Assembly (NCBI RefSeq): GCF_001625305.1
Contig: NW_017802869.1
Span: 228,445-292,444 of the forward strand
Direction of reading: 5' to 3'
From: Branchiostoma belcheri
Lineage: Eukaryota > Chordata > Leptocardii > Amphioxiformes > Branchiostomatidae
DNA length: 64,000 nt
Shown: in pieces, positions 10,440 through 19,624 of the stretch
Layout: each line of letters opens with the position of its first letter
Numbering within the stretch: position 1 is the stretch's first letter
The notes under the pieces: generated by a model
Database searches by the model: none
Told to the model about the DNA's origin: nothing
What the model saw: the letters and a program-made list of their open reading frames with translations, nothing else
Translations under genes and position numbers: made by a program

Positions 10440-11110
10440 ATTTCTCCTATGCATGGTTCCATTAGATAACTAAAATAGTCTCATCTCAACAAAAATTCTC
10501 AGAAAGCTACTCACAAGTAAAACTCTTTTAAACTACGTATTCGCTGAGTAATCACGACTGACTGAGCATCCGGCGGTGCGTGGTTCTCAGAGATAACAAC
10601 CGTGCCTATCTAGTTCTACATCTGAATGAGTTTGGGTTGCACGATTCTGGATATGGACTATCAATGATGGACGTCTGCTATGTGCTAATAAAAAATCACC
10701 CCATCTCCAAAAAAATCTCAGAAGGCAACTCACAAGTACAGCTCCTTCCAATCAAAGAAACACTGAACTCTCTCAAATCAAAGAAGAATCATGCTTCAGT
10801 AAGCAGACGGCGATGGTTCCATGAGATAAATAAAGTAGTCTCATCTCAACAAAAATTCTCAGAAGGCTACTCACAAGTAAAACTCTTTTAAACTAATCTC
10901 CAAGCAGATCTTTTGGTACGGGTAAGACAGTATCACATTTGCCAGTCTGTAACCATTTCCCCACCCAAGTGGTGGTAGCGACAAAAAAAGGCCATATATA
11001 AAAAGCAAAGGATCTTCCACCATCAACCTCTGCTTGGAGAGTACTTTTAAACCGAGTATTCGCTGAGTAATCACGGCTGACTGCGCATCCGGGGGTGGTT
11101 CTGTGAGATA
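10440..11110. repeat. Duplicated segment, one copy interrupted
   Basis: CATCTCAACAAAAATTCTCA ... GTAAAACTCTTTTAAACTAC ... CGCTGAGTAATCACG occurs uninterrupted at about 10465-10600. At 10820-11105 it carries an insertion (10895-11042). A third partial copy of the front is at 10695-10745. Confidence 0.85.
10895..11042. mobile_element. CTCCAAGCAGATC foldback MITE (family 3), nested insertion
   Basis: 148 bp beginning AATCTCCAAGCAGATC and ending CTCTGCTTGGAGAGT. It is flanked by CTTTTAAAC at 10885-10893 and 11044-11052, a 9-base target duplication. The empty site survives at about 10525 in the sister repeat. Confidence 0.8.
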
Positions 11111-12120
11111 ACGCCCGGCCTTGACTGCTGCTGATGTGATCTATGTGATGGATGGACTCTCCGGTCCGATCTGACAGCTCCCATCTCCTGAGGATAACAT
11201 CTATATAAACTACTATCTAGCCTTGCAGCGATGTGCACGGAACCAAAACTGTACCGAGATGTAGGTTAGACATCCAGAGAAAGAGATGTGCAAGAAAACC
11301 GTTAGTCTTTGACAAGCAACTGGATAAATTTTGAAAACTGTCAGACTATCCACTACTATAATTTTCGTCCGTGACTAGTGTTGCTACTTGAAACGCCTGA
11401 CAGTTTTTCAAAATCTGTAAGATCTATAAGCCTTGTCAGCGATGTTCGCTAAACCAAAACTGTACCAAGATGTAGGTTAGGCATCCAGAGAATGAGATAT
11501 GCAAGAAAACTGTTGTTACTCAAGCAGCTGGATAGATTTTGAAAACTGTCAGACGTTTCAGACAGCATCCACTATTATACTTTACGTCTGGGTGTTTTTA
11601 AGATCTATAAGATCTATGTAGAAGCTATTCTCATCTCAGCCTAGCAGGCTAGGGATAACTTGAGGACAACGACATTACTTTCTGTGTTTTATGTTGTACA
11701 TAGGAAGGCCAATGACCTGCTCGAGGCCAATGACTTGTGTTGCTGAGTCTGTCGCTGATTCTTCGCTTTGACTTCATTACTGAAACGAGTTTGCGAAGTT
11801 GAGCCCATTCTTCATCTTAACAACTCTCAAATCCGCGCGCAGCTAACAAGCTGGGTCCCTGACAGAATGAGGGAGTTATAGCTTGTACTCTCCCCGTAGC
11901 TAATTACACGAAAAGGATGCCGAGTTATACTTCTGCACGTTTGAACTGAAGACAACATAATCCACGAGTGAGATGTAGCACCATAATTTAACACGCTCTG
12001 TCAAAATGTATTCCCCTTGTAATAAAAGAGCGCTAAGAACATGTGTGTATTATTACTAAGTAACTGCGATGTCAGCGTTAACAACAACCGATGTTTCAGC
12101 ACTTGGACAGGGCAGTCACC
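11111..12120. other. Repeat-rich, no gene
   Basis: Two family-2 copies lie at about 11265-11410 and 11455-11590 (AGGTTAGACATCCAGAGAA, AGCAACTGGATAAATTTTGA, GTCAGACGTTTCAG). The remainder to 12120 is unique, with no supported exon. Confidence 0.6.
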
Positions 12121-12124
12121 TCCC

Positions 12125-12425
12125 GATAGGTGTTCTTATTGTACCCAGAACCGTGCCTATCTAGTTCTATACCTGAGTGGGTTTGGGTTAGGATCAGGCA
12201 GGGTTCTGGATAGTCTCTATTGTATCCAGTTCTGTGGCTGAGTGGATGATGGTTTAGGATCAGGCACGGTTCTGGATACTTTCCACGTATCCAAGAACGC
12301 TGATTTGCCATAGGCCCGGTTCTGGATACGCATGGACTATCCAGAACGGTGCCTGAGCATATTGTTTAAAGCACGATTATGAATAAAGCACGGTTTTGGA
12401 TAAAGTACGGTTCTGGATACATCAG
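12125..12425 (-). mobile_element. Family-1 foldback element, extended copy
   Basis: Starts GTACCCAGAACCGTGCC and ends GGTTCTGGATACATC. It includes GGGTTTGGGTTAGGATCAGG twice and a tail of GGATAAAGTACGGTTCTGG repeats, the seed of the 17-bp satellite seen at 1690. Confidence 0.85.
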
Positions 12426-12629
12426 TTCTACAAGGATCATACTGTTGATATTTCATCGCCTGAACAGGGCATTCACCTCAGCATAGATGTTCCCGTCAGG
12501 AGGAGACTGTTGGCGCCGTGATTAGGTACGACCATTTATCTTCCTATGGAACATCATGGTGATACGGCATAACGCCGTCTCCTGCAGCTAACTTCCACAC
12601 CGCTGGCTTAACGGCCTGTTCAGGGACCT

Positions 12630-12925
12630 GGATTGAGTGAGTGAGTGAGTGTGAGTAAGTGAGTGGGTGAGTGAGTGAGAGTGAGTGTGAATGAGTGAGT
12701 GAGAGTGAGTGAGTCAGCGTGAGTGATTGAGAGTGAGTCAGTCTGTCAGTGTGTGAATGAGTGTGAGTGAGAGAGAGTGAGTGAGTGAGCGTGAGTGAGG
12801 AGTGAGTGTGAGTGAGAGTGAATGAGTGAGTGAGGAGTGAGTGAGTGAATGAGTGAGTGAGTGAGCGAGTGAATGAGAGTGAATGAGTGAGTGAATGAGT
12901 GAGTGAGTGAGTGAACGAGTGCAGC
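12630..12925. repeat. (GTGA)n/(GAGT)n microsatellite
   Basis: About 290 bases of imperfect GAGTGAGTGAGTGTGAGT. The Ser/His/Leu/Thr-rich minus frame over it is an artefact. Confidence 0.97.
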
Positions 12926-12974
12926 AGCTTAAGTCTCTTAGAACTGGGAAAGTTATCATAGAGATGCTTGTGTA

Positions 12975-13345
12975 TGTATGGTTAATTGAAAAGCAACCTT
13001 AGCCAGTAATACCAACCCTCTTGGTGCGTTCCTTCTAAAATTCCAAACGCATCTTGCGGCAATCTGCCAGCTGGAAACACTCCTGTATCAAAGTGATGCC
13101 TTTTATTGAAAAGCAGCCATAGCCAGTAATACCAACTCTCTTTGTGCATACTTTAAAACATGGTGATCTGGTATGCACCCATCTACAGCAGCTGACTGCT
13201 CTTAGGACCTAGCTATCATCTTTCATAAATTCCAAACTTATCTTCCGGCCATCTGCCAGCTGCCTTTGGGAGACGCATACTAGTATATCAAAGAGATGCC
13301 GGTATGCTTCATTGCAAAGCAACCTTAGCAAGTCTTGAACGCTCG
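12975..13345. repeat. Three-copy tandem repeat, about 115 bp
   Basis: TTGAAAAGCAACCTTAGCCA, GTAATACCAACYCTCTT and ATCTGCCAGCTG recur near 12990, 13108 and 13315 with an intervening TATCAAAGAGATGCC. No coding sequence. Confidence 0.75.
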
Positions 13346-13654
13346 ATAAAATCGTTCAACGGCAGAAGGGTACAGTAATAATATTCATAGCACAGTTTGC
13401 CGTTCACATATTACAGGCAGATTGGCAACAAGTCGTAAACCGTGACCGTGGCATTATGGACATCATTTGTTAAATATTTAACCTGCTTTTTATTCTGTTA
13501 GGGAGATAGTTTTAAAGACTGCATAAACGGCAGTAACGTGGAATGGTTTATTTTTGCCCAGGATAGAAAAACGTAACTGTAGAAAACCGTTCGGAAGAAG
13601 GTAAGACTGTCCCCTTGGTAGGGTGAATCAAATCAGTGTGAACAAATCAGTAAA
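13346..13654. other. No gene recognised
   Basis: Unique AT-rich DNA with no supported exon or element. Confidence 0.4.
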
Positions 13655-13795
13655 ACCTTTTTAAAAAAAGGGCCAAAACGTTCTGAAAAAAGGCCAAACT
13701 TTCTGAGAAAAAAGGCCAAAGCCTTCTGTAAAAAGACCAAAACCCTCTGAAAAAAGGCAAACCCCTTTTGAAGCAAGGCCAAAACGTGACAAAAG
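13655..13795. repeat. Purine-rich 20-23 bp tandem repeat
   Basis: Five to six copies of a unit like TCTGAAAAAAGGCCAAAAC. The minus-strand Phe/Leu-rich frames are translations of it. Confidence 0.85.
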
Positions 13796-13970
13796 AGTAC
13801 AGTCGAAGATGAGAATCTTGCCAAGCAGCTTCTCTGTCTATAGCAGACTCCCATGCTGAAAACAATCTGGTAGCCTAGACACACTCGTGGGAGCAGCAAA
13901 TTTTCCTGAATACCGATTTTCCTCTAAACGAGTCCAGGTCCATTATTCCGATATTGCAGAGATCCAACTA

Positions 13971-14367
13971 AGGCCATGTTGATTTGATTATATGGATGAC
14001 ATCCTCCGGGAGCCCCAAAACTGATGCGCGCGTGCGAATAAAAAAAAGTTTTGCAAAAAAGAAAAGTTGTTCTCATTATGAAATCTACGTGGTCATGAGG
14101 GTTGAACAAATGGGACAAAATATGGTTTGGCGAATTATCTAATCTTCAAGTTCATTTCCTTACAATTTCGTCTTTTGTCGTTTGATTTTGGCATTCTACG
14201 ACATTGGTATAGTTTTTACTTATTTTTTTGTAACTTACGGTATATTTTTGCTCATTTTGCAACTGTTTTGTACGATTTACAGTATGGTTGAAAACTTTTT
14301 TTTTTGGAAACGGCTGAAAATTCATGCGCGCGCGGATGTCATCCATATAATCAAATCAACATGGCCT
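13971..14367. mobile_element. Family-4 DNA element with long terminal inverted repeats
   Basis: Termini AGGCCATGTTGATTTGATTA + TATGGATGACATCC and the exact reverse complement at the other end (GGATGTCATCCATATAATCA ... CATGGCCT), at least 34 bp each, followed inward by CG-rich TGATGCGCGCG and A-runs. 397 bp, non-autonomous. A second copy is at 36377-36612. Confidence 0.9.
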
Positions 14368-14768
14368 AACATACATGTCTGAAAGGGAACCACCGTCCAT
14401 AACGTCTGATAACATCTCTGTACTTCCCAAGTGTTTTACAGTACTACACATCAGGCTATTACTGGTCTGTTGCAATATGTCACCGGCCGTATCACACGGA
14501 AATCTTCGCCGATAACTTTGCATTTGGACGCGGTGCCATCAGATACGGGATGTATACGCCTACACCGCTGTAAAGTAAGTGCTAGTGCGCTAGTGTAGTG
14601 GTTATACGCTAGAGATAGGCGTGGGGAAATACATTCGTGTCACTTCAGTACCTAGCATGTAACGCTTTAACAATATTAAAACTAAGTCTAGACTGATATT
14701 TTAACGTGCATTCCTATTCCGTTTAAACATTTGTTGTTCCTTGAGTATGTGTTGTTTGTTATTATAAG
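14368..14768. other. Downstream flank of the acidic-tail ORF
   Basis: No exon recognised. In minus sense this is 3' to the ORF at 14769-15338 and could hold its untranslated region. Confidence 0.35.
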
Positions 14769-15338
14769 TTAATTAACCTTTTTGAGTGGGACACGTTCTC
14801 CACGTCCGTCTATTATTAACGACTCATCTTCGCTCTCCTCCTCTTTCTTCTCCTCCTCTTTCTCCTCTTCATCTTCCTTCTGATGATCCTCCCGATCTTC
14901 ATCATGATGTTCCTCCTCTAGATCTTCTTGCTCTTCATCTTCCTTCGCTCTCTTCTCCTCCCACTCCTCTTCATCTCCATCCTCTTCATCCTCATTCTGT
15001 TCATCTGCATCCTCTTCTTGATTCTCCTCCTCCACCTGGTACTCCCCTTTATGACCCTCCTCCTCTTCATAAACATGCTCCTCTTGATCCTTCTCTTCAT
15101 CTTCTTCCTCTTCATTATCCTCCTCATTATCCTGGTCCTCTCCTTCTCCATCCTCCCCATCAGAACTGGGTACGATCCTCCCCATCATCACCATGAGCCC
15201 GCAGCCCGCGGTGGTGAGGACAGACACCAGCGCCGTGAGCAGAACGTCCCGCGGCAAGGCGGCCAGAACGGCGCTGCACAGGAACGCCGCCAGCACAAGC
15301 GTGCCGGGCAGCCCGAAGCACAGCACGAAGCTGTTCAT
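14769..15338 (-). CDS. Small membrane protein with very acidic tail, intronless
   Basis: ATG at 15336-15338, 189 codons, TAA-type end at 14769. Residues 3-27 (FVLCFGLPGTLVLAAFL...) and 32-56 (VLLTALVSVLTTAGCGLMVM...) form two hydrophobic segments separated by a short PRD turn, giving a hairpin or a signal peptide plus one pass. From about residue 58 to 175 the chain is almost entirely Glu/Asp with Lys, His and Gln, then closes with LIIDGRGERVPLKKVN. The frame is fully open over a low-complexity purine tract, so an expanded GAG/GAT repeat could inflate its length. The start lies at the edge of a tandem array (15330-15840). I recognise no family; the mixed non-repetitive hydrophobic N terminus argues for a real gene. 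Function unknown. Confidence 0.5.
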   Translation of the reverse strand: MNSFVLCFGLPGTLVLAAFLCSAVLAALPRDVLLTALVSVLTTAGCGLMVMMGRIVPSSDGEDGEGEDQDNEEDNEEEEDEEKDQEEHVYEEEEGHKGEYQVEEENQEEDADEQNEDEEDGDEEEWEEKRAKEDEEQEDLEEEHHDEDREDHQKEDEEEKEEEKKEEESEDESLIIDGRGERVPLKKVN

Positions 15339-15840
15339 AGTGAACCCGCTAGGTGTCGCTTATGCACAGGTACAGCATTTCTCCAGTACTTTGATACGTT
15401 TTTCCTGGACACAGCTGTTTGTACTGGTCCCGCCAGGTGGCGCTTCCGCACGGGTACAGCAATTCTCTAGATCTGTCGTTCTAGATTCAATGTCAACAGA
15501 TGAACGGTAGGGCCACTGAAATCTATCAGCAGTGTCCGTCTTTTCACTTCAGCACCGAAAGACGTGTGTCTGTTTCCTGGACGCAGCTGTTCACACTGTT
15601 TTCGCTAGGTGTCGTTTGAGCACTGGTAACAGCAATTCTCCAATCCTCAAGTTTTAGAGTCAATGTAAATCGATAGTAGGGCCACTGAAATCTATCAGCA
15701 ATGTCCGTCTTTTCACTTCAGTACGGAAAGGCGTGTGCCTGTTTCCTGGACGCAGATGTTCATTCGGTTTCCGCTAGGTGTCGACTGTGCACGGGTATCA
15801 ACAAATGTCTAGTCCTTAAGTTTCAGATGCAATGTCGTTG
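15330..15840 (-). repeat. Tandem array including the start-codon edge of the acidic ORF
   Basis: Four copies of CAGCTGTTCA..., CGCTAGGTGTCG, GCACGGGTACAGCAATTCTC at about 15328, 15408, 15585 and 15760, with GGGCCACTGAAATCTATCAG between the later ones. The first copy contains the initiator region (GAAGCTGTTCATAG), so the coding edge was duplicated upstream. Confidence 0.8.
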
Positions 15841-15938
15841 AAATCAAGTTCGTCTTCGCACCAAAAGAAATGTGCCTGCTATCTCAACCAGTCACCACCA
15901 TCCACCCACCGTCGACTGTTCCGGCCAGGTCAAGTCGC

Positions 15939-16103
15939 TCAGGCGGATTCCATGCTTGGGTCGGCAGTAAAGTAATAATAAGGCGTGTCTTCTTCGTCCT
16001 CGTCGTTTTTGTGGAAACCCTGGTACAGAAAAGCGATCCAGACGGACACCACAGCGCCGAGCACCGCTCCGAGAACGCACGGGAGGAGGGACACAGCACA
16101 CAT
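15939..16103 (-). CDS. 54-residue single-pass membrane protein (ORF or last exon)
   Basis: From the ATG at 16101-16103 the frame reads MCAVSLLPCVLGAVLGAVVS, then VWIAFLYQGFHKNDEDEED, TPYYYFTADPSMESA and TGA. There is one hydrophobic helix (about residues 5-27), an acidic DEDEED patch and a YYYF cluster in the tail. The helix-plus-acidic layout resembles the neighbouring ORF at 14769-15338, without visible sequence identity. It could be a micropeptide gene or the terminal exon of a larger one; no clear acceptor is seen. Its 5' end runs into the 35-bp array at 16080-16260, whose every unit repeats the ATGTGTGC start context. Family unknown. Confidence 0.4.
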   Translation of the reverse strand: MCAVSLLPCVLGAVLGAVVSVWIAFLYQGFHKNDEDEEDTPYYYFTADPSMESA

Positions 16104-16260
16104 CGGTCTCAGCACGGGAGGAGGGGCACGGCACACATCGGTCTCAGCACGGGAGGAGGGGCACGGCACACATCGGTCTCAGCACGGGAGGAGGGGCATA
16201 GCACACATCGGTCTCAGCACGGGAAGAGGGGCATGGCAAACATCGGTATCAGCAACCAGG
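16080..16260 (-). repeat. 35-bp minisatellite at an ORF 5' edge
   Basis: Five copies of CACATCGGTCTCAGCACGGG + AGGAGGGGCACGGCA. On the minus strand each unit supplies an ATG in the same context as the putative start of the 54-residue ORF, but in rotating frames because 35 is not divisible by three. Confidence 0.9.
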
Positions 16261-16329
16261 AGAACACAGCACACACTGTAATGTCAACATGTCTGCGGGA
16301 GTGTCCTGTGTTCGGATGGCGTGTCTAGT

Positions 16330-17050
16330 ACTCAAATATTCAAATTTGATCACTCTGTTTTTTATTGGATTGACTGTCTATACTATCAGGTGAAATACGG
16401 TAGCAATATCCAATGCTTTATTCATTATTCGTTAAAAAATGCTCTGGGTGAGTCTAGTACAGTATCTTGACTGTAGTTCGGGTAAAAACACAAACGTATT
16501 TTTTCAGAGAGCCATAATTTGTAGAAAAAAACACATGATATAGACGTACAGTTGACGGAGGAGGACATTTGTACCGTAATGGGGTGTCAATTTGCATCGT
16601 AAATATCAACAAGAATGTGAGATGACATTAATCAGTGTGTGTCACGATATGATGGCAGCAAATGAAAAATAGATCAGAAAGGAAACTTTGCAATGAAAAA
16701 GTATAATGTATTTCGTTGCGTTTTTCGATAATGTTGTCATAAATTCGTAGGTACCACATGGCGACTTGAACCAAAACTGCACTAAACAAGGGAAGTATTC
16801 AAGACCTCAAAATCATTTTCTGAACCTTACGATAAATCATTGATCTACAGATGCTGTGCAGTCTTCTTGCTACTTCAGTGACATGATCCACACAAAACAA
16901 TAACTGACAAGATATCTCATCATGCATTTATTTTATTGCCAGAAATCTTGTTTATAGAGCAGGAAAGCTTTGTCCTTTATGCAATGCCACTAAAATATTG
17001 TCCCGGATCAAGGTGTACTTTCACAGAAACATTTGTTTGATTGTTTTATC
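16330..17050. other. No gene recognised
   Basis: AT-rich, apparently unique, with no element ends noticed. Confidence 0.4.
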
Positions 17051-17054
17051 GAAA

Positions 17055-17265
17055 TCATCTTAGCATCAGAAGCGCATCAAAAGTGGCGAGATGACGGAAT
17101 ATTCCACAGTCATAGTTCAGAGAGGGTTGGTAGGCCCTGATGTAAAGTGCTTCCTTCACACCCCTCACGAAGTTATCAAGTTCGGACTTCCGGAGAGTCA
17201 GCGAGTGCATCACACATCCGACGAAGGTTGACGACCGAAAACGTATGATGGCCAGTCTGCTTCTT
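17055..17265 (-). pseudogene. Fragment of a retroelement C-terminal region
   Basis: One minus frame reads KSELDNFVRGVKEALYIRAY then QPSLNYDCG. Another frame upstream reads GHHTFSVVNLRRMCDALAD. The pattern V-K-E-A-x-x-I-R-x-x-x-P-S-L-N-x-D is familiar from the end of retroelement polyproteins of the Penelope/GIY-YIG kind, which is an inference from memory. The frame changes within 100 bases, so the copy is broken. It lies just downstream of the candidate cysteine-rich gene. Confidence 0.45.
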
Positions 17266-17521
17266 GTGTTGGAACAAAGGTTGAAAGGTTGAGGTTAGAT
17301 CAAGTTAGATCAAGTTTTATTAATAAAATCAGCCTTGCAGCCTGTTCACAAGTCAACCAAGCTGAATTACACTGATTTTTACAATTCTGTACACAGTAAA
17401 TATAAATACACATTAACATGACAATACATATACAGACACGCAAACAAACATGTTACAAAGCTACACATGGGCACTGAAGTAAAGTCCAGATATAAGTTAA
17501 GAACCATTTCTGCTAGCTTAC

Positions 17522-18803
17522 CAATCATGTCCTTGCAGCATACACAACCCTTCACACATCGCTTCAGCAGCTTACTTTCTTTGAACTGCAATTCCCTTGA
17601 GAACATGACATAGACATGTAAGAAAATAATTCAGATCAGGAATGTTCAATCACTGTTATTGAGCACAACAAAGACCCAGAGAGCTCAGCAGAAAGTACAA
17701 AACTAGTGGCGTGGCCCCAAGCAGCCCCAATCAAAATAGCAGAACAAGTTACAGGATACACGTCGTTTTACGAACTGATATTGAAAGGAGGCAAATGTAG
17801 AAATGGATTTCCAGAAAACCGCATGCACCCAAGGATGATTTCCGTAATAATGTGAATCTCAACTTACTCAAGTTTGCAGTCTTCCCTGCAGATTCCCTGA
17901 ACATGAGATGCATAAAATTTTGAGCTGTTCTTTTGTATCACAGAAACAACATTTACTAGTTATATAAAAAAAGCTATTCTCCTTTTAACTACCAAATACC
18001 CACAAAAGGTAAGACATTACGTCTTCCGTGGTTTACAAAAGAGAAGCCAACCCTTCAGACATAGTTCCAGACAATTACCTTTTATCACGTAGATTAGCCG
18101 CTATTCTTTTTTTTTTGCGCCATGTTTAACAGTTCTTTTATCCATGTTATTTGCAATTAGCCTCTGGGCAGGAATTTACAATAAATCTTACTATAAATAA
18201 CCAATGAATAAAGACGTCGTCGCTCGTCGCCGCAATTTTCCGTCTCGTAAACGGTCGATGCCATTTGAAACGGTCGATGCCATTTCGCTGACATATCCAA
18301 GCGTGACATGGTCGATGTCATATCCAAGCGTATCAAAACGTTTTTAAACCTACAAAACGTAACATATACTATAACAAAAGCAACATTCTAATTGCAGATG
18401 TAAGGGAGGATCATGAAAAAGGTATTAGTGAAAAAAGAAAATGCACAAGCTCGGATTCGAATCCGGGTCAAAAAGCGTAGCTCTAAAACTCTAACCTCTA
18501 CGTCACGAAACATCACGGTGTGGATGGACCATGCTGATACACTTAAAGTTAGCCATTCTGCGATATGGCATCGGCCGTTTCAAATGACATCGACCGTTTA
18601 CGTGTACGAGACGGAAATTAACCTCGTCGCCATGTTGTTTAGCAACTAAACACGACAAAGACGTCTCTCGACAACAGGTAGAGATACTTACTTTGCCACC
18701 GCCTTGAGGAAAGCACTCCGTCGCAGTATCCGTAAGCCTGGTCCACCATCTGCACCATCAGGATGCCGGTCACACCCAGGAGCATCGCCAACTTGTAGCC
18801 CAT
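17522..18803 (-). CDS. Candidate small cysteine-rich secreted protein gene (3 exons)
   Basis: Exon 18692-18803: ATG then GYKLAMLLGVTGILMVQMV and DQAYG-YCDG, a textbook signal peptide with a likely cleavage after AYG, ending at donor A|GTAAGTAT. Exon 17868-17896: acceptor TTCAG, reads GICREDCKL, donor A|GTAAGTTG. Exon 17522-17595: acceptor CTCAAG, reads ELQFKESKLLKRCVKGCVCC then KDMIG, donor G|GTAAGC. The last two join in phase (2/2). The first donor gives phase 1 while the second exon needs phase 0, so a different donor, a missed exon or two separate genes must be assumed. Cysteine spacing C-x3-C ... C-x3-C-x-C-C suggests a disulfide-rich extracellular peptide. No family assigned. The start region is tandemly copied at 18788-19000. 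Confidence 0.35.
17900..18204. other. Intron-like DNA of the cysteine-rich gene
   Basis: AT-rich, no element recognised apart from a T-run near 18110. Confidence 0.35.
18205..18655. mobile_element. TIR element carrying a tRNA-like segment
   Basis: TTTCCGTCTCGTAAACGGTC + GATGCCATTTGAAACGGTCG near 18237-18295 is mirrored by CGGCCGTTTCAAATGACATC + GACCGTTTACGTGTACGAGA at 18570-18615, giving about 60-bp imperfect inverted ends. On the minus strand the interior holds GACGTAGAGGTTAGAG and GGATTCGAATCCG, resembling the A and B boxes of a tRNA-derived promoter. Confidence 0.65.
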
Positions 18804-19000
18804 TCTTACATAAGAAATAAAAACAAGCTACATAAAATATATAACATAATACATCGCCAGTTTGTAGTCCATGGCTACCTAAACAATAACAACAACCTAC
18901 ATGATCCTACATGATATGTCTGACATTATCTACATCAACAGTTTGTAGCCCATGGAATAAAGACAGCCAACATGACATATCTAACGTGACACACCGCCAA
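18788..19000 (-). repeat. Tandem copies of the signal-peptide exon start
   Basis: The first 17-25 bases of the exon (CCAACTTGTAGCCCAT in plus sense) recur at about 18855 (CCAGTTTGTAGTCCATGG), 18936 (CAGTTTGTAGCCCATGG) and 18990 (CCAACTTGTAAC), at 55-80 base spacing. Two copies keep an ATG and read MDYKLAM and MGYKLLM. Confidence 0.75.
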
Positions 19001-19624
19001 CTTGTAACAAAGTTTCCTTCATACTTTTCAGGACGGAATTGTAAACGTCCGGATACCTTCGAAATTTGCCACCTTACTCAAAAAGAAAGACCGGGCCCGA
19101 GTATCCGACATCAAAACCATTCTTTATATTTTACTTGCAATGTTGACAAAAGTGAAAAGGAGAGTGAAAAAGGTGATAGCTGTTTAGGATTTATATAATC
19201 AGGACTTCTTTTGCTCCTAACTTGATCACACATTGCTTACACAACGACACTAATTACCCGCAAAATCTGCAGACGGCCTTTGCTCCAGGGCTGTTTTTTG
19301 CCGCAGTTGAGAAACCTGTTAGGTAACCGTCGGGTGCTGAAGCCCCGCCTTCATGTCCTGCGGCACACCATATATAGGGGCATTTCGGCTCGTCAAACAG
19401 TGTCAAGTATCAGCACAGGAAACATTTTAGGTCATAGAAGCTGCAAGTAAACAGGATCAGATACAGTCTTACCTGCCTTTGGTCTTGTTAGAGTGGATAC
19501 TAAGATGAATTTGAAGCTGAGACGGATTGATGTTAACTCTCAAAGTGTCGGTGGTTCTGGTGTGGACCCCTACTGCAGCTGTGCCGCCCAAAGAAGTGCG
19601 GGGCTCCGGTCTTCACCTTTTCAG
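19001..19624. other. Intergenic, with a TATA-like box
   Basis: ACCATATATAGGGGCATTTC at about 19367-19386 is a plausible plus-strand TATA box. The plus ORF at 19527-19754 follows with a hydrophobic start (LTLKVSVVLVWTP), but it overlaps the inverted repeat at 19625, so I do not call it a gene. Confidence 0.3.

Noticed and set aside
12738..12959. Ser/His/Leu-rich ORF
   Set aside because: Product of the GAGT tetranucleotide repeat.
14928..15470. 180-codon plus ORF opposite the acidic-tail protein
   Set aside because: Leu/Ile/Phe/Pro-rich antisense shadow of the GAG/GAT-rich tract; the minus frame has the ATG and the better hydrophobic start.
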